DNA of 64,000 nt, from assembly GCA_040219515.1 (NCBI GenBank), contig JAVJSI010000012.1, forward strand, positions 62,001 to 126,000. The letters run 5' to 3'. Position numbers and translations under genes: made by a program. This DNA comes from Acidimicrobiales bacterium. Its GTDB lineage: Bacteria > Actinomycetota > Acidimicrobiia > Acidimicrobiales > Aldehydirespiratoraceae. The notes under the pieces are model-generated. The model was given only the letters and a program-made list of their open reading frames with translations, searched no databases and was not told the origin of the DNA. Each line of letters starts with the position of its first letter. Position 1 is the stretch's first letter. Below are positions 27,841-36,750 of this stretch, one piece after another.

Positions 27841-28055
27841 TTCGCTCCTCGTTTCCTCAAGCGAATCCTCGGGCCCAGTCTCGATCGAGGGTGTGACACC
27901 GTCGACGGGAGGCTGGAGAGAATCGTCTGCCGCACTCACGAACGAGCTCCGGGATCAGTGCCTCGGACATCGTCGTTTCGGAGGGTCTCGGCGCCTCGAA
28001 GACGCTGGTGAAACAGCCCGTACACGGTCCCACCAGTGTAGCAGTTACACGCGTG

Positions 28056-28394
28056 TCATTTGCGCCTCGCGACCCGCACGGTGACGTGGGAAACGCGGTC
28101 GGACCCCGACACCGTGGCGACCCGCGAAATCACCTCGTTCTCCAGCCACCGAAGCTCGCTCGCCCAGGTGGAATCGTCGACCGAGACGACCAGCGTGTCA
28201 CCGTCGATCGACACCGGTCGGGAGTGCTGGGCGACGGCGTCACCGACGATCTCGGGCCACTTCGTGAACACACTGTCGAGCACGTCGACGGAGGGCGCTC
28301 GCAGCGTGCCCATCAGTCGATCGAGGGCCCGTCCGACCGACTGAGGATCACCCCGGTCACCGCGGTGTCGCCAGTCACCTCCGAAGGCGTTCAT
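28056..28394 (-). CDS. DUF721 (DciA-like) protein
   Basis: A 112-residue DUF721 protein with the conserved LDSVFTKWPEIVGDAVAQHS, DGDTLVVSVDDSTWASELRW (partial) and ISRVATVSGSDRVSHVTVR segments. DUF721 proteins related to DciA help load the replicative helicase DnaB in bacteria lacking DnaC-type loaders; the actinobacterial gene normally lies between recF and gyrB, as here. ATG 28394 overlaps the TGA of recF (ATGA). A DciA-type helicase-loading role is an inference from family and position. Confidence 0.88.
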   Translation of the reverse strand: MNAFGGDWRHRGDRGDPQSVGRALDRLMGTLRAPSVDVLDSVFTKWPEIVGDAVAQHSRPVSIDGDTLVVSVDDSTWASELRWLENEVISRVATVSGSDRVSHVTVRVARRK

Positions 28395-29476
28395 CCGCGG
28401 ACCTCCCTCACGGTGCCGTCGACAACCTTCAACACCCGATCCGGCACCGCCGCCGGTGGGAGCCACGCCGCCGTGGTGAGCAGCCGCTGCCCACCGGGCA
28501 AGGCGTCGAGCAGCGCCTCGGCCCGGCCGGGGTCGAGTTCGGAGAACACGTCGTCCAGCAACAAGATGGGCTCGGCCACACCCGCCTCGCGCACGACGGC
28601 ATCGGCCGCCAGCCGCAGCGACAGCGCCAACGAGCGCTGTTCGCCCTGTGAACCGTGGGTCCGAGCGGGCGCGCCGGCGATGCGCAGCAGGATCTCGTCG
28701 CGGTGCGGTCCCACCGTGGAAACGCCCCGTCGCACGTCGAGGTCACGCGAGGAGACGAGTGCCTCGGCCAGGTCGCCCTCCCAGCTCGATTCGTAGACGG
28801 CGTCCACCTCCGCCTCCTTTCGGGCCACCGCGTCGTAGGCGGCGGCCAATCGCGGCGCCATCTCGGCCAGCAGTGATTCGCGGGCCGCCCGCAACGCGTC
28901 GCCGGCGGCGGCGAGTTTCGCGTCCCACACGTCGAGGGTGAAGGCCGCGTCGCCGTCGAGACGTCCCCGAGCGGATCGCAGCAGCGCGTTGCGCTGCCGC
29001 AGGATGCGGTCGAGATCGTGTCGCAGTGCGTCGTTCTTCGGATGGCGACTGACCAGGGCTTCGTCGATCCACTTGCGGCGGATCGCCGGTCCTCGTTTGA
29101 CGAGTTCGAGGTCGTCGGGGGAGAAAACCGTCACCTGCACCACGCCGAGCAGGTCTCGCACCCGACCGAGCCGCTGGCGGTTCACCTGGACACGGTTGCG
29201 ACCGATCCGCGGCAGTTCGGCCTCGATGAGCTGGTCCCGGCCACCGGAGGAGACGACGGTCGCCCGCATGATCGCCGCGTCGCTGCCGACCCGGATCAAT
29301 GCGTCATCGGGTACACCGCGAAACGACCCGAGCCCGGCGATCCAGCTGATCGCCTCGAGCAGGTTGGTCTTGCCCTGACCGTTCTCCCCGACGATCGCCG
29401 TCAATCCGTCGGACAGTTCGAGCGAGGCCGATTCGTAGGACCGGAAGTTCTTGAGCTCGAGGGTCCGGATCTGCAC
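28391..29476 (-). CDS. recF: DNA replication and repair protein RecF
   Basis: A 361-residue SMC-like ATPase used in recombinational gap repair. It begins with QIRTLELKNFRSYE, then the Walker A GENGQGKTN (about 30-38), the ABC-signature-like QGEQRSLALSLRLA, and the Walker B LLLDDVFSELD. RecF loads RecA onto gapped DNA together with RecO and RecR. The start is GTG 29476, giving the family N-terminus. It overlaps DUF721 by 4 bp. Unlike the usual order, it is not directly after dnaN; an LtrA gene on the opposite strand lies between them, so recF needs its own promoter in the 78-bp divergent gap. Confidence 0.96.
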   Translation of the reverse strand: MQIRTLELKNFRSYESASLELSDGLTAIVGENGQGKTNLLEAISWIAGLGSFRGVPDDALIRVGSDAAIMRATVVSSGGRDQLIEAELPRIGRNRVQVNRQRLGRVRDLLGVVQVTVFSPDDLELVKRGPAIRRKWIDEALVSRHPKNDALRHDLDRILRQRNALLRSARGRLDGDAAFTLDVWDAKLAAAGDALRAARESLLAEMAPRLAAAYDAVARKEAEVDAVYESSWEGDLAEALVSSRDLDVRRGVSTVGPHRDEILLRIAGAPARTHGSQGEQRSLALSLRLAADAVVREAGVAEPILLLDDVFSELDPGRAEALLDALPGGQRLLTTAAWLPPAAVPDRVLKVVDGTVREVRG

Positions 29477-29554
29477 AGCGCTCAAGCTAACAAGACGCAC
29501 ACGGTTGTCGGAGAGGAGCCACGCCGGCGTGTGCGCGTTCTAGAGTCGGCGACC

Positions 29555-30739
29555 GTGGACGGACCTCACAAACGCACCCTCGCCGCCGGTTGGATCCGAC
29601 GACCCGATCCCACCGAGGACTTCACCGCCAACCCCGTCGAGCTCTTCTTCGACCTCGCCTTCGTCTTCGCCTTCGCGCAGCTGGTGTCACACCTGGTCCA
29701 CCACCCCGACGTGGAGGGCATCCTCGAAGCGGCCCTGCTCTTCTGGATGCTCTGGCTGCCGTGGAGCCAGGTCACCTGGGCGACCAATGCGGTGTCGGCC
29801 AACGCCCGCAACGTGCAGGTCATCCTTCTCGTCGCCACGGTGGCCTCGGTTCCCATGGCCGCGTCGATCTCCACCGCGTTCGACGACGGCGGCTGGATAT
29901 TCACCGGATCGGTCGCCGTCATCCTCGCCACCGGTCTCATGTTGCTGATCATGGCCAGCCCCACGGGATCCCCCGAGTGGCGATCGAGTGTGCGCTACGC
30001 CATACCCAACGCGGTGGCAGTGGTGTTCTTCTTCGTGGGCGCCGCCGTCGACGCGCAGCCCACCCGCGTCACCCTGTGGTTGGTCGGCATCGCGATCATC
30101 GCCGTGGGCACGTTGGGGGCGGGTCGCGGCGATTGGGTCATCCGCCCGGGCCACTTCGCCGAACGTCACGGGCTGATCCTCATCATCGCCCTGGGCGAGG
30201 TCATCGTGGCGTTGGCCGTACCGGTACTCGATTCACTCGGCGAACAACGGGGACTTCCCGGCACCACGATCGCCGCGCTCACCGCCGCCGGCATTTTCGC
30301 CGCGTTGTTGTGGTGGGGTTATTTCGACCGCCCCCAGCACGCCCTCGAACACCGTTTCGCAGAGCTGGCGGGTCGCGAACGCTCGGCATTCGCTCGCGAT
30401 GTCTACACCTACCTGCATTCACTGATCGTCGCCGGCGTCATCTTGTCCGCCGCAGCGCTCGAGGAGATCACCCTGCATCCGTCGGACCCTCTCCCGCTCG
30501 AGTTCCGCGTGATGTTGTTGATCGGTCTCACCATGTACGTGCTCGCCGTCGAGGTCTCGGCGTGGCGTGCCTACCACGTCATCCCACCGGAGAGAGCGGC
30601 CGGCGCCATCGTCCTTGCAGGGGTTCTGTTGTTGGGCGGCTCGCTGGACGGCGTGTGGTTGCTCGTCCTGATCGACACCGTCGTGCTGGTGACCTTCGGC
30701 CTCGAGAGTCGTCGGCTCGAACGTCCGACGGTCAGCTGA
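29555..30739 (+). CDS. low temperature requirement A (LtrA) family membrane protein
   Basis: A 394-residue polytopic membrane protein with the LtrA family signature near the N-terminus (TANPVELFFDLAFVFAFAQL) and about ten hydrophobic spans. GHFAERHGLILIIALGE, with conserved His and Glu, is another family feature. The role of LtrA is poorly defined (originally cold growth in Listeria); the many charged residues within spans suggest transport of a small solute or ion. Its stop overlaps the end of dnaN by 8 bp on the opposite strand. Position on the plus strand between minus-strand dnaN and recF indicates an insertion into the ancestral replication operon. GTG 29555 is the chosen start. Confidence 0.88.
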   Translation: MDGPHKRTLAAGWIRRPDPTEDFTANPVELFFDLAFVFAFAQLVSHLVHHPDVEGILEAALLFWMLWLPWSQVTWATNAVSANARNVQVILLVATVASVPMAASISTAFDDGGWIFTGSVAVILATGLMLLIMASPTGSPEWRSSVRYAIPNAVAVVFFFVGAAVDAQPTRVTLWLVGIAIIAVGTLGAGRGDWVIRPGHFAERHGLILIIALGEVIVALAVPVLDSLGEQRGLPGTTIAALTAAGIFAALLWWGYFDRPQHALEHRFAELAGRERSAFARDVYTYLHSLIVAGVILSAAALEEITLHPSDPLPLEFRVMLLIGLTMYVLAVEVSAWRAYHVIPPERAAGAIVLAGVLLLGGSLDGVWLLVLIDTVVLVTFGLESRRLERPTVS

Positions 30740-31835
30740 CCCGCACGGGCATCAGCAGGTAGAGGAAGTTGGGATCCTCGGTCGACTTCAACAGGGCCGG
30801 CTTCAGCTCGTCGACGGTCTCGAGGATGATCTCGTCGCCGGGCGCCACCTCGATACCGTCGATGAGGTACTCGGGGTTGAACGCCACGGTGAGGTCATCG
30901 CCCTTGTAGGTCGCATCCTCGACGGCTTCGTGCGCCTGGCCGACGTCCTGCGTGACGGCCACGAGCTCGAGACCCGAGGACGACATCGCCATGCGAATCG
31001 GTGTCGACTCCTGGGCGAGAAGGCGCACTCGGCGGACCGCGTCGAGCAGTGTCAGACGATCGACGCTCAGCTGGTTCGGGTGATTCGTGGGGATGAGGCC
31101 GCGATAGTTCGGGAACTCGCCTTCGATGAGACGGGTGGTGACCGAGATGTTGCCGACCTCGAAGCCGGCATCGCGTTCACCCAGTCGCAGGGTGATCTGC
31201 TCTGCGTCTCCGACCACCCGGGCCAGCTCCTTCAGCGCACGGCTCGGTACGAGGACCTTCTCCCCCTCACTCAGCACCGAGGTGCCGGCCAGGTCACGCA
31301 CCGACAACCGGTACGAATCGGTCGAGACGAGACGCAGACCGCCCTCCTCGGCTGCCATCAGGACACCGGTGAGGATCGGACGGGCATCATCGGACGATGC
31401 CGCCTTCTCGACCTGCTCGATGGCCGCCTTGAACGTGGTGGCATCAAGGGTGACCGCGCTGCCGCTCGGTGCGGCAAGCTCCGGGAACTCGTCGGCGGGA
31501 ATGATCCGGATCGCGAACTCCGAGGGTGACGCGACGATACGTGCGTCGTCGTCCTCGACCGTGACGTCGACGCCGCCGGCGCGCACCGAGCGAACCACGT
31601 CGGAGGCGAGCTTCGAGGGCAGCACCGCCACTCCGTCTTCGGAACCGGACACTTCGATGTTGACCGAGATCGTCAGGTCGAGGTCGCTACCGGTGACGGT
31701 GAGCTGGTCACCCGTGAGTTCGAGACGAACACCGGCCAGCACCGGGAGCGCGCCACCTCGGGTGGTGACGGCACGACCGGCATCGGCGAGTGCTTTGGCG
31801 AGGATGTCTCGTTCGCATCGGAACTTCAGGCCCAT
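30732..31835 (-). CDS. dnaN: DNA polymerase III beta sliding clamp
   Basis: A 367-residue beta clamp that encircles DNA and tethers DNA polymerase III. It shows the three-fold repeat of the clamp fold: MGLKFRCERDILAKALADAG at the start, GVLMAAEEGGLRLVSTDSYR (a strongly conserved segment) in domain 2, and YLIDGIEVAPGDEIILE near the end. The C-terminal motif LYLLMPVRVS is the standard clamp ending. ATG 31835 fits well. A 274-bp spacer separates it from dnaA. Confidence 0.97.
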   Translation of the reverse strand: MGLKFRCERDILAKALADAGRAVTTRGGALPVLAGVRLELTGDQLTVTGSDLDLTISVNIEVSGSEDGVAVLPSKLASDVVRSVRAGGVDVTVEDDDARIVASPSEFAIRIIPADEFPELAAPSGSAVTLDATTFKAAIEQVEKAASSDDARPILTGVLMAAEEGGLRLVSTDSYRLSVRDLAGTSVLSEGEKVLVPSRALKELARVVGDAEQITLRLGERDAGFEVGNISVTTRLIEGEFPNYRGLIPTNHPNQLSVDRLTLLDAVRRVRLLAQESTPIRMAMSSSGLELVAVTQDVGQAHEAVEDATYKGDDLTVAFNPEYLIDGIEVAPGDEIILETVDELKPALLKSTEDPNFLYLLMPVRVS

Positions 31836-32109
31836 GGTGCGGTTACTTCTCCCTGTCGTATGGACTTCTGGTTAGTAGCAGTCCATAGGGCTTGTGGATT
31901 GTGGACGGTGGTGAGTCTGCCGTGGAACGACGCGGAAGTGGCGTCCCCACGATGTCCCCGCGCGGTCACAGTGTGTGGCCCCCGGCGCGGGGCCTGGTGG
32001 ATGTCGGGCGACTTTGTGCATCGGGGTCCACTCGTGGTGCCCAGATGATCCCCAGGGCTGTCCCCAACCTGTGTGTGAGCGACGGTTGGGTGAAGGACGG
32101 TTGGGTTCG
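31836..32109. other. dnaN-dnaA spacer with weak DnaA-box-like sites
   Basis: This 274-bp spacer contains no convincing gene; open frames here are short and lack family sequence. TGTGGATTG (31893-31901) and TGTGGACGG (31900-31908) resemble DnaA boxes on the minus strand at 7 and 6 of 9 positions. Some actinobacterial origins (Mycobacterium, Streptomyces) are in this position, but the better cluster in this window is on the other side of dnaA. It must also carry the promoter or read-through for dnaN. Confidence 0.6.
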
Positions 32110-33480
32110 TCACTTGGGATGGTTGAGTCGGTGTTGGAGTTCGGTGACCTTGTCGAAGATCTGCTGACGTTCGCCCATGCGCGCCTCGATCTTGCGGACG
32201 GCGTGCATGACGGTGGTGTGGTCCCGGTTGCCGAAGGCCTTGCCGATGTCGGGGAAGGAGAGGTCGGTCATGTTGCGGGTGACGTACATCGCCACTTGGC
32301 GGGCGTCGACCAGCGGCCGGCGGCGGGAACCACCGGTGATCTGCTCGATGTCGAAGCCGAACATCTCACCGGTGAGGTCGATGATGCGTTCGGCGGTGAC
32401 CGGCGGCTTCTCGGCGTTGGTGATCAGGTCGCTCAGGACGAGGGCGGCCAGCTCGCGGTCGAGTGGTTGCTGCGTGAGGTTGGCGTAGGCGGTCACCTTG
32501 ATGAGGGCGCCTTCGAGCTCGCGGATCGAGTCGGTGATGTTCTCCGCGATGAAGGCGAACACCTCGTCGGACATGTCGATCGTCTTGGATTCGGCCTTGC
32601 GACGCAGGATGGCGAGACGGGTCTCGAGGTCGGGACGCTGGATGTCGGTGATCAGTCCCCACTTGAACCGGCTGCGCAGGCGGTCCTCGAGCGTGGGGAT
32701 CGCGTCCGGGGTGCGGTCCGACGAGAGCACGATCTGTTTGTTGTTCTGGTGCAGCTCGTTGAACGTGTGGAAGAACTCCTCCTGGAGGCCCTCCTTGCCT
32801 TCGATGAACTGGATGTCGTCGATCAACAACACGTCGTTGTCGCGATAGCGCCGCTTGAACTCGGGCTGGGTGTTCGTGCGGATCGCCTCGACGAACTCGT
32901 TGAGGAAGGTCTCGGTCGACACGTAGCGAACGCGGTACGTCGGGTAGTGATCCGCGACATAGTGGGCAATGCCACGCAGGAGATGGGTCTTGCCCAGACC
33001 GGAGTCGCCGTGGATGAAGAGCGGGTTGTAGCTGGCAGCCGGCGTCTCGGCCACGGAGAGGGCCGCGGCGTGGGCGAAGCGGTTGGACGGGCCGATCACG
33101 AAGTGCTCGAAGGTGAACTTCTCGTCTCGCATTCCCTCGAGTCCTGCCACGACGGTGGGGGCCGGCGCCGGGTCGTCGGGAGAACGCAGATCCGCGGCGG
33201 GGACATCGAAGGCGACCTCGTCCCAGTCCGTGTCGATCTCGACCCGCACGGTCACATCCGTGCTGGTCTCCTCGATGGCGTCCTGCACGAGGCCGAGGTA
33301 GCGGCCCTCGATCCGTTCCTTCTGCAGACCGTTGGGCACCACGATGACGAGCTCACCCTCGTCGAATGCCACGGCCTTCGCACCACTGAAGGTCGTACGC
33401 CACACGGCGTCGCTGACCTGGGCGCGAATGCTCTCTGCGCAGGTGGTCCACAGACCATCGGCGTCGCCTATCTCATCCAC
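32110..33480 (-). CDS. dnaA: chromosomal replication initiator DnaA
   Basis: A 456-residue AAA+ initiator. Domain I begins GLWTTCAESIRAQVSDAVW; domain III has Walker A GDSGLGKTHLL, Walker B LLIDDIQFIEG, sensor I SSDRTPDAI and the Arg finger region; domain IV ends with the DnaA signature (GNRDHTTVMHAVRKIE) that reads DnaA boxes. The open frame runs back to 33690, but the extra residues have no family character and the DNA there carries DnaA-box-like repeats. GTG 33480 places domain I about ten residues from the start, as expected. GTG 33498 or 33510 are alternatives. It is divergent from rpmH. Confidence 0.97.
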   Translation of the reverse strand: MDEIGDADGLWTTCAESIRAQVSDAVWRTTFSGAKAVAFDEGELVIVVPNGLQKERIEGRYLGLVQDAIEETSTDVTVRVEIDTDWDEVAFDVPAADLRSPDDPAPAPTVVAGLEGMRDEKFTFEHFVIGPSNRFAHAAALSVAETPAASYNPLFIHGDSGLGKTHLLRGIAHYVADHYPTYRVRYVSTETFLNEFVEAIRTNTQPEFKRRYRDNDVLLIDDIQFIEGKEGLQEEFFHTFNELHQNNKQIVLSSDRTPDAIPTLEDRLRSRFKWGLITDIQRPDLETRLAILRRKAESKTIDMSDEVFAFIAENITDSIRELEGALIKVTAYANLTQQPLDRELAALVLSDLITNAEKPPVTAERIIDLTGEMFGFDIEQITGGSRRRPLVDARQVAMYVTRNMTDLSFPDIGKAFGNRDHTTVMHAVRKIEARMGERQQIFDKVTELQHRLNHPK

Positions 33481-33490
33481 GTGCAATTCT

Positions 33491-33711
33491 GTCTCCACAG
33501 CCGCGTCCACAGGTGTGGACGACCCTCCGTATGCCCAGTCGGAAAGAAACGGTCGGCGAATGGCAAAAATGCCACTTGCTGGTTCCGTACTCCCTCCGGC
33601 GTGGGCGGGCAACATACCAACGTTGTGGATAGCTGCAAGCCGAAGTCCGAGGTGGGCGCGAACCGCCAGTTCAGCTCCCGTTTTCCCCAAACGAATTACA
33701 ACTGTGGAACA
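33491..33711. other. candidate replication origin (DnaA-box-like cluster)
   Basis: The 421-bp dnaA-rpmH gap (33481-33901) holds no gene. TCCACA-type DnaA-box-like sites occur at 33491-33499, 33503-33511, 33514-33522 (minus) and 33624-33632 (CTATCCACA on the minus strand, 8 of 9 to TTATCCACA), and at 33703-33711 (minus, 7 of 9). A further one at 33444-33452 is inside dnaA. The stretch 33688-33740 is unusually AT-rich for this genome and could be the unwinding element. Genes on both sides point away from the gap, as expected of divergent leading strands. The dnaA and rpmH promoters must also be here. Confidence 0.6.
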
Positions 33712-33901
33712 TCAAATGACATCGATGACATTACGGCAAGGGTGCCGATCGCCCGGTCGCGACGGCCCCAGAGGTTGTCCCGCCTGGTTGTTGACGTTGG
33801 CCGGGTGCCATACCGTGACGGGTTGACGTCATCGGTTCCGCCTCATCGGAACCGTCATTCCCGCGGTGCCGACTCCTGCCCGCGGTTTTCGGAGGATCAC
33901 A

Positions 33902-34036
33902 ATGAAGCGGCCGTATCAGCCCAACGTGCGCAAGCGGGCGAAGAAGCATGGATTCCGTTCGCGTATGAGCACCCGCGGAGGACGCGCCGTTCTTCGCTCT
34001 CGTCGTCAGAGGGGCCGCGCCCGCCTGTCGGCGTGA
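33902..34036 (+). CDS. rpmH: ribosomal protein bL34
   Basis: A 44-residue, very basic protein beginning [20 protein letters not shown] and ending RGRARLSA, the typical bL34. It belongs to the 50S subunit. A strong Shine-Dalgarno (GGAGG) sits a few bases before ATG 33902. Its TGA overlaps the GTG start of rnpA, the conserved rpmH-rnpA arrangement that couples ribosomal and RNase P protein synthesis. It is the first gene rightward from the candidate origin. Confidence 0.98.
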   Translation: MKRPYQPNVRKRAKKHGFRSRMSTRGGRAVLRSRRQRGRARLSA

Positions 34037-34401
34037 TCGGTCGGCTTGCCGGCCGTGGCGCCTTCGCCCGCTTGCGGAATGAAGGCACGCGCCACGGTCG
34101 TGGGCCGATCCGCCTGGTCTCTCGATCCGACGAGACGGCCTCGCAAGCGCACATCGCGTTTGCGATACCACGCACCGTGGGAAACGCCGTCGCAAGGAAT
34201 CGAATTCGGCGCCGGATACGAGCCGTGCTGCAGGAACTCCATCGAGAGAATCCCGCTGTCCCGGCCCGTGGCGAACACCTCATCCGGGTGTCGGCGCCGA
34301 TCGACGACTGGTCACACACCACACTGCGCCACACCATGTCCCGCCTGCTCGATCTCACTGGTCGCGACACCGACGACAGCACTGTCGCCGGTTCACGCTG
34401 A
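34033..34401 (+). CDS. rnpA: ribonuclease P protein component
   Basis: A 122-residue basic protein, the protein cofactor of RNase P that helps the RNA subunit remove 5' leaders from pre-tRNA. The RNR signature is [15 protein letters not shown]; the preceding [11 protein letters not shown] and the N-terminal ARLRNEGTR are also typical. GTG 34033 overlaps the rpmH stop as GTGA; a longer open frame upstream is the antisense of dnaA. Its TGA overlaps the ATG of yidD by one base. Confidence 0.95.
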   Translation: MIGRLAGRGAFARLRNEGTRHGRGPIRLVSRSDETASQAHIAFAIPRTVGNAVARNRIRRRIRAVLQELHRENPAVPARGEHLIRVSAPIDDWSHTTLRHTMSRLLDLTGRDTDDSTVAGSR

Positions 34402-34640
34402 TGCGACCGGTCGCGCGCGTCCTGGCGTCGGGTGTGCGTGGCTATCAGCGGCTCTTTTCCGGCCGACCTTCACCTTGTCGACATGTGCCGTCGTGTTCGA
34501 ACTACGCGCTCGAGGCCCTCGAGGGCCATGGTGCGCGCCGTGGCAGCTGGCTTGCCACCAAACGATTGTGCCGTTGTCATCCGTGGGGCTCCCACGGCTA
34601 TGACCCCGTGCCTGCTGCTCCAGGAGCTCTAGATGTTTGA
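34401..34640 (+). CDS. yidD: membrane protein insertion efficiency factor YidD
   Basis: A 79-residue YidD protein. The family core is [20 protein letters not shown] and [14 protein letters not shown]; the Cys residues in [10 protein letters not shown] and [13 protein letters not shown] are conserved. YidD assists insertion of inner-membrane proteins by YidC and is encoded between rnpA and yidC in most bacteria, as here. The start overlaps rnpA by one base, and the end overlaps yidC by 8 bp. Confidence 0.95.
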   Translation: MRPVARVLASGVRGYQRLFSGRPSPCRHVPSCSNYALEALEGHGARRGSWLATKRLCRCHPWGSHGYDPVPAAPGALDV

Positions 34641-35739
34641 TCTGATTGCGTCCGTTCTCGCCTTCTTCTACGAGAACGTGCTGGAGAGTTACGGGCTCGC
34701 CATCGTCTTGTTGACCCTCGCGGTCATGATCGTCGCCACGCCGCTGACGCTCAAGAGCACCAAGTCGATGCTGCAGATGCAGCGGCTCCAGCCCGAGCTC
34801 AAGGCCATCCAAACCCGGTACAAGGACGACCGGCAGAAGATGAACGAAGAGTTGATGGCCTTCTACCAGGAGAACGGCATCAACCCCCTGGGTGGCTGCC
34901 TTCCCATGCTCGTCCAGCTGCCGATCTTCCTGGTGCTGTTCCGTGTGGTGCAAGGCATCACCCGTCGCGCAACCGACATCGGCAGCCAGGTCGGCTGGAT
35001 CACCGGTCGCGTCGGCAGTGACGGGGTCCTCGATCTCCACACGATCGCCACGAGCGAACGGACGTTCGATCCCGAGAACCTCCATCACGACAGCAAGATG
35101 TACGAGAGTCTCCTCAACGACACGGAGATGACGTCGTTGGGGATCGACCTCTCTCGCTCCGCGCAGGAGGTCCTGAGCGACAACTTCGTCACCGCGCTCC
35201 CCTATCTCGGCCTCATCGTGGTCGTTCTCGTGAGCAGCCTCTACCAGCAGCGACAGATCCAGGGCCGCAACACGGGCGCCCAGATCAACCCGCAGCAGCA
35301 GATGATCATGAAGATCCTGCCCTTCATGTTGCCGGTGTTCAGCTTCACGATGCCGGCCGCCCTCGTCATCTACTTCGTCGTCTCGAATCTCTACCGCATT
35401 GGGCAGCAGGCCTACATCACCCAGTCGCTGTACAAGGGTGATGACAGTCCAGGCGCCCAGCTGGCGCAGCAACGGGCCAAGGACAAGGTGTCCGGCAAGA
35501 GCGGCGCCGACCGGGGTGGCGGGCGAGTGACGCCCAAGAAGGGCGAACCGACGCCCAAGCGCGGTGAGGACAAGGCGACCGCCGGGAAGACCAGGGCGGG
35601 TACCGCGAAAACGAAGTCGAACAAGAGCGCGAAGGCGACGGGTGCCGGACGCACCGGCAAGGCCCCGAGCCGTCAGTCCCGTGGCAGTGGACGAACCACT
35701 GATCCCGGGGCACCGCAACACAAAAAGCGCAAGAAGTAG
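34633..35739 (+). CDS. yidC: membrane protein insertase YidC
   Basis: A 368-residue Oxa1/YidC-family insertase of the short actinobacterial form, without the large periplasmic domain of proteobacteria. Visible are the first span, the coiled-coil hairpin ([20 protein letters not shown]), [20 protein letters not shown] with the conserved second span, and later spans with [20 protein letters not shown]. The C-terminal 90 residues are very basic and rich in Lys, Gly and Ser, suited to ribosome contact. It inserts membrane proteins alone or with SecYEG. ATG 34633 overlaps yidD. Confidence 0.96.
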   Translation: MFDLIASVLAFFYENVLESYGLAIVLLTLAVMIVATPLTLKSTKSMLQMQRLQPELKAIQTRYKDDRQKMNEELMAFYQENGINPLGGCLPMLVQLPIFLVLFRVVQGITRRATDIGSQVGWITGRVGSDGVLDLHTIATSERTFDPENLHHDSKMYESLLNDTEMTSLGIDLSRSAQEVLSDNFVTALPYLGLIVVVLVSSLYQQRQIQGRNTGAQINPQQQMIMKILPFMLPVFSFTMPAALVIYFVVSNLYRIGQQAYITQSLYKGDDSPGAQLAQQRAKDKVSGKSGADRGGGRVTPKKGEPTPKRGEDKATAGKTRAGTAKTKSNKSAKATGAGRTGKAPSRQSRGSGRTTDPGAPQHKKRKK

Positions 35740-35761
35740 CGGCGAACACACCGCGCCACCG

Positions 35762-35792
35762 CGCTGATCCAGCCCCAGGGGGACGATCAGCG
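35762..35792 (+). terminator. 8-bp inverted repeat between yidC and jag
   Basis: CGCTGATC (35762-35769) and GATCAGCG (35785-35792) form a perfect 8-bp stem with a 15-base loop 22 bp after the yidC stop. No U tract follows, so it may be a weak terminator, an RNA processing site or an attenuator rather than an intrinsic terminator. It lies in the 114-bp gap before jag. Confidence 0.4.
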
Positions 35793-35853
35793 ACCGTTGT
35801 GGCCACCGGATGGTGTGTCGTGCTACCGGCGCCCCGCATGAGAGGAGACAACG

Positions 35854-36750
35854 ATGGAATGGGTGGAGAGCACCGGTTCATCGATCGATGAAGCCAAGGA
35901 ACGAGCCCTCGACCGGCTCGGCGTCCATGGAGACGACGCCGAGTTCGAGGTGATCTCTGACACCAAGACCGGTCTGTTCGGCCGGGTCAAGGAAGAGGCC
36001 CGAGTTCGTGCTCGGGTCGCCCCCGCAACACCTCGGGCCAAGGACGACGGCCGTCGCCGTGGTCGAGGCCGTGGGGGTCAGAAGGGTGGTGCCGGACGCA
36101 GCGACGGGGGCAATCGCGGTAAGTCTCGCGAGCGCAAGCCCAAGTCGAACGACACCGCCGGTGACACGGCGAATGCGTCAGAGGCGTCGTCGAAGAGTGG
36201 AAAGTCCAATCGAGAGAGCGCCAACTCACGTGGCGAGAAGAGAGAAAAGACCATGCGCGACGATGAGCCGACGATGTCACTCCCCGATCAGGCGGATCTC
36301 GCCGAAGAGTTCGTGAAGGGGCTGGCGGAACGCTTCGGCACGGCGGTGACCTTTGCTCGAGAGGACGTCGAGGACGACGAGATCCGCATCACGGTGTCCG
36401 GCGACGACCTTGGCCGCATGGTCGGTCGTCGTGGTACGACGGCCGGCGCGATCGACGAGCTGGTTCGCACGGTCCTCCAACGTCAGGCCGGCAGTAGCCG
36501 CAATGGCCGGATCCGGGTGGACATCGGTGGCGTGCGGGCCCGTCGAGCCGAGGCACTGGCGAACTTCGCTCGCGCCCAAGCCGACGAGGTTCGGTCGTCG
36601 GGCAAGGCTCGTTCGCTCGAGCCGATGTCGGCGGCCGACCGCAAGGTCGTGCACGACGCACTCACCGATGAGGATGGCGTGGAGACCCGATCCGAGGGTG
36701 AGGACTCCCAGCGCCGGGTGGTCATCGTGGCCACCGAGGCCGGTGACTGA
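35854..36750 (+). CDS. jag: Jag/KhpB-like RNA-binding protein
   Basis: A 298-residue RNA-binding protein. The Jag-N domain (EWVESTGSSIDEAKERALDR, about 1-55) is followed by a long basic and Ser/Lys/Glu-rich linker, then a KH domain (about 140-220) with the GxxG loop GRRG in GDDLGRMVGRRGTTA, and a C-terminal R3H domain (RRAEALANFARAQADEV, then MSAADRKVVHDALTD). KhpB proteins act with KhpA in RNA-based control of growth and cell division. Its end overlaps rsmG. Confidence 0.93.
   Translation: MEWVESTGSSIDEAKERALDRLGVHGDDAEFEVISDTKTGLFGRVKEEARVRARVAPATPRAKDDGRRRGRGRGGQKGGAGRSDGGNRGKSRERKPKSNDTAGDTANASEASSKSGKSNRESANSRGEKREKTMRDDEPTMSLPDQADLAEEFVKGLAERFGTAVTFAREDVEDDEIRITVSGDDLGRMVGRRGTTAGAIDELVRTVLQRQAGSSRNGRIRVDIGGVRARRAEALANFARAQADEVRSSGKARSLEPMSAADRKVVHDALTDEDGVETRSEGEDSQRRVVIVATEAGD

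Noticed and set aside
33481-33690. N-terminal extension of DnaA to ATG 33690
   Set aside because: The added 70 residues resemble nothing and the DNA carries DnaA-box-like sites; domain I fits a start at 33480.
31975-34401. 808-codon plus-strand frame covering dnaA and rnpA
   Set aside because: Only the last 122 codons (rnpA) have family sequence; the rest is the antisense of dnaA plus the origin region.
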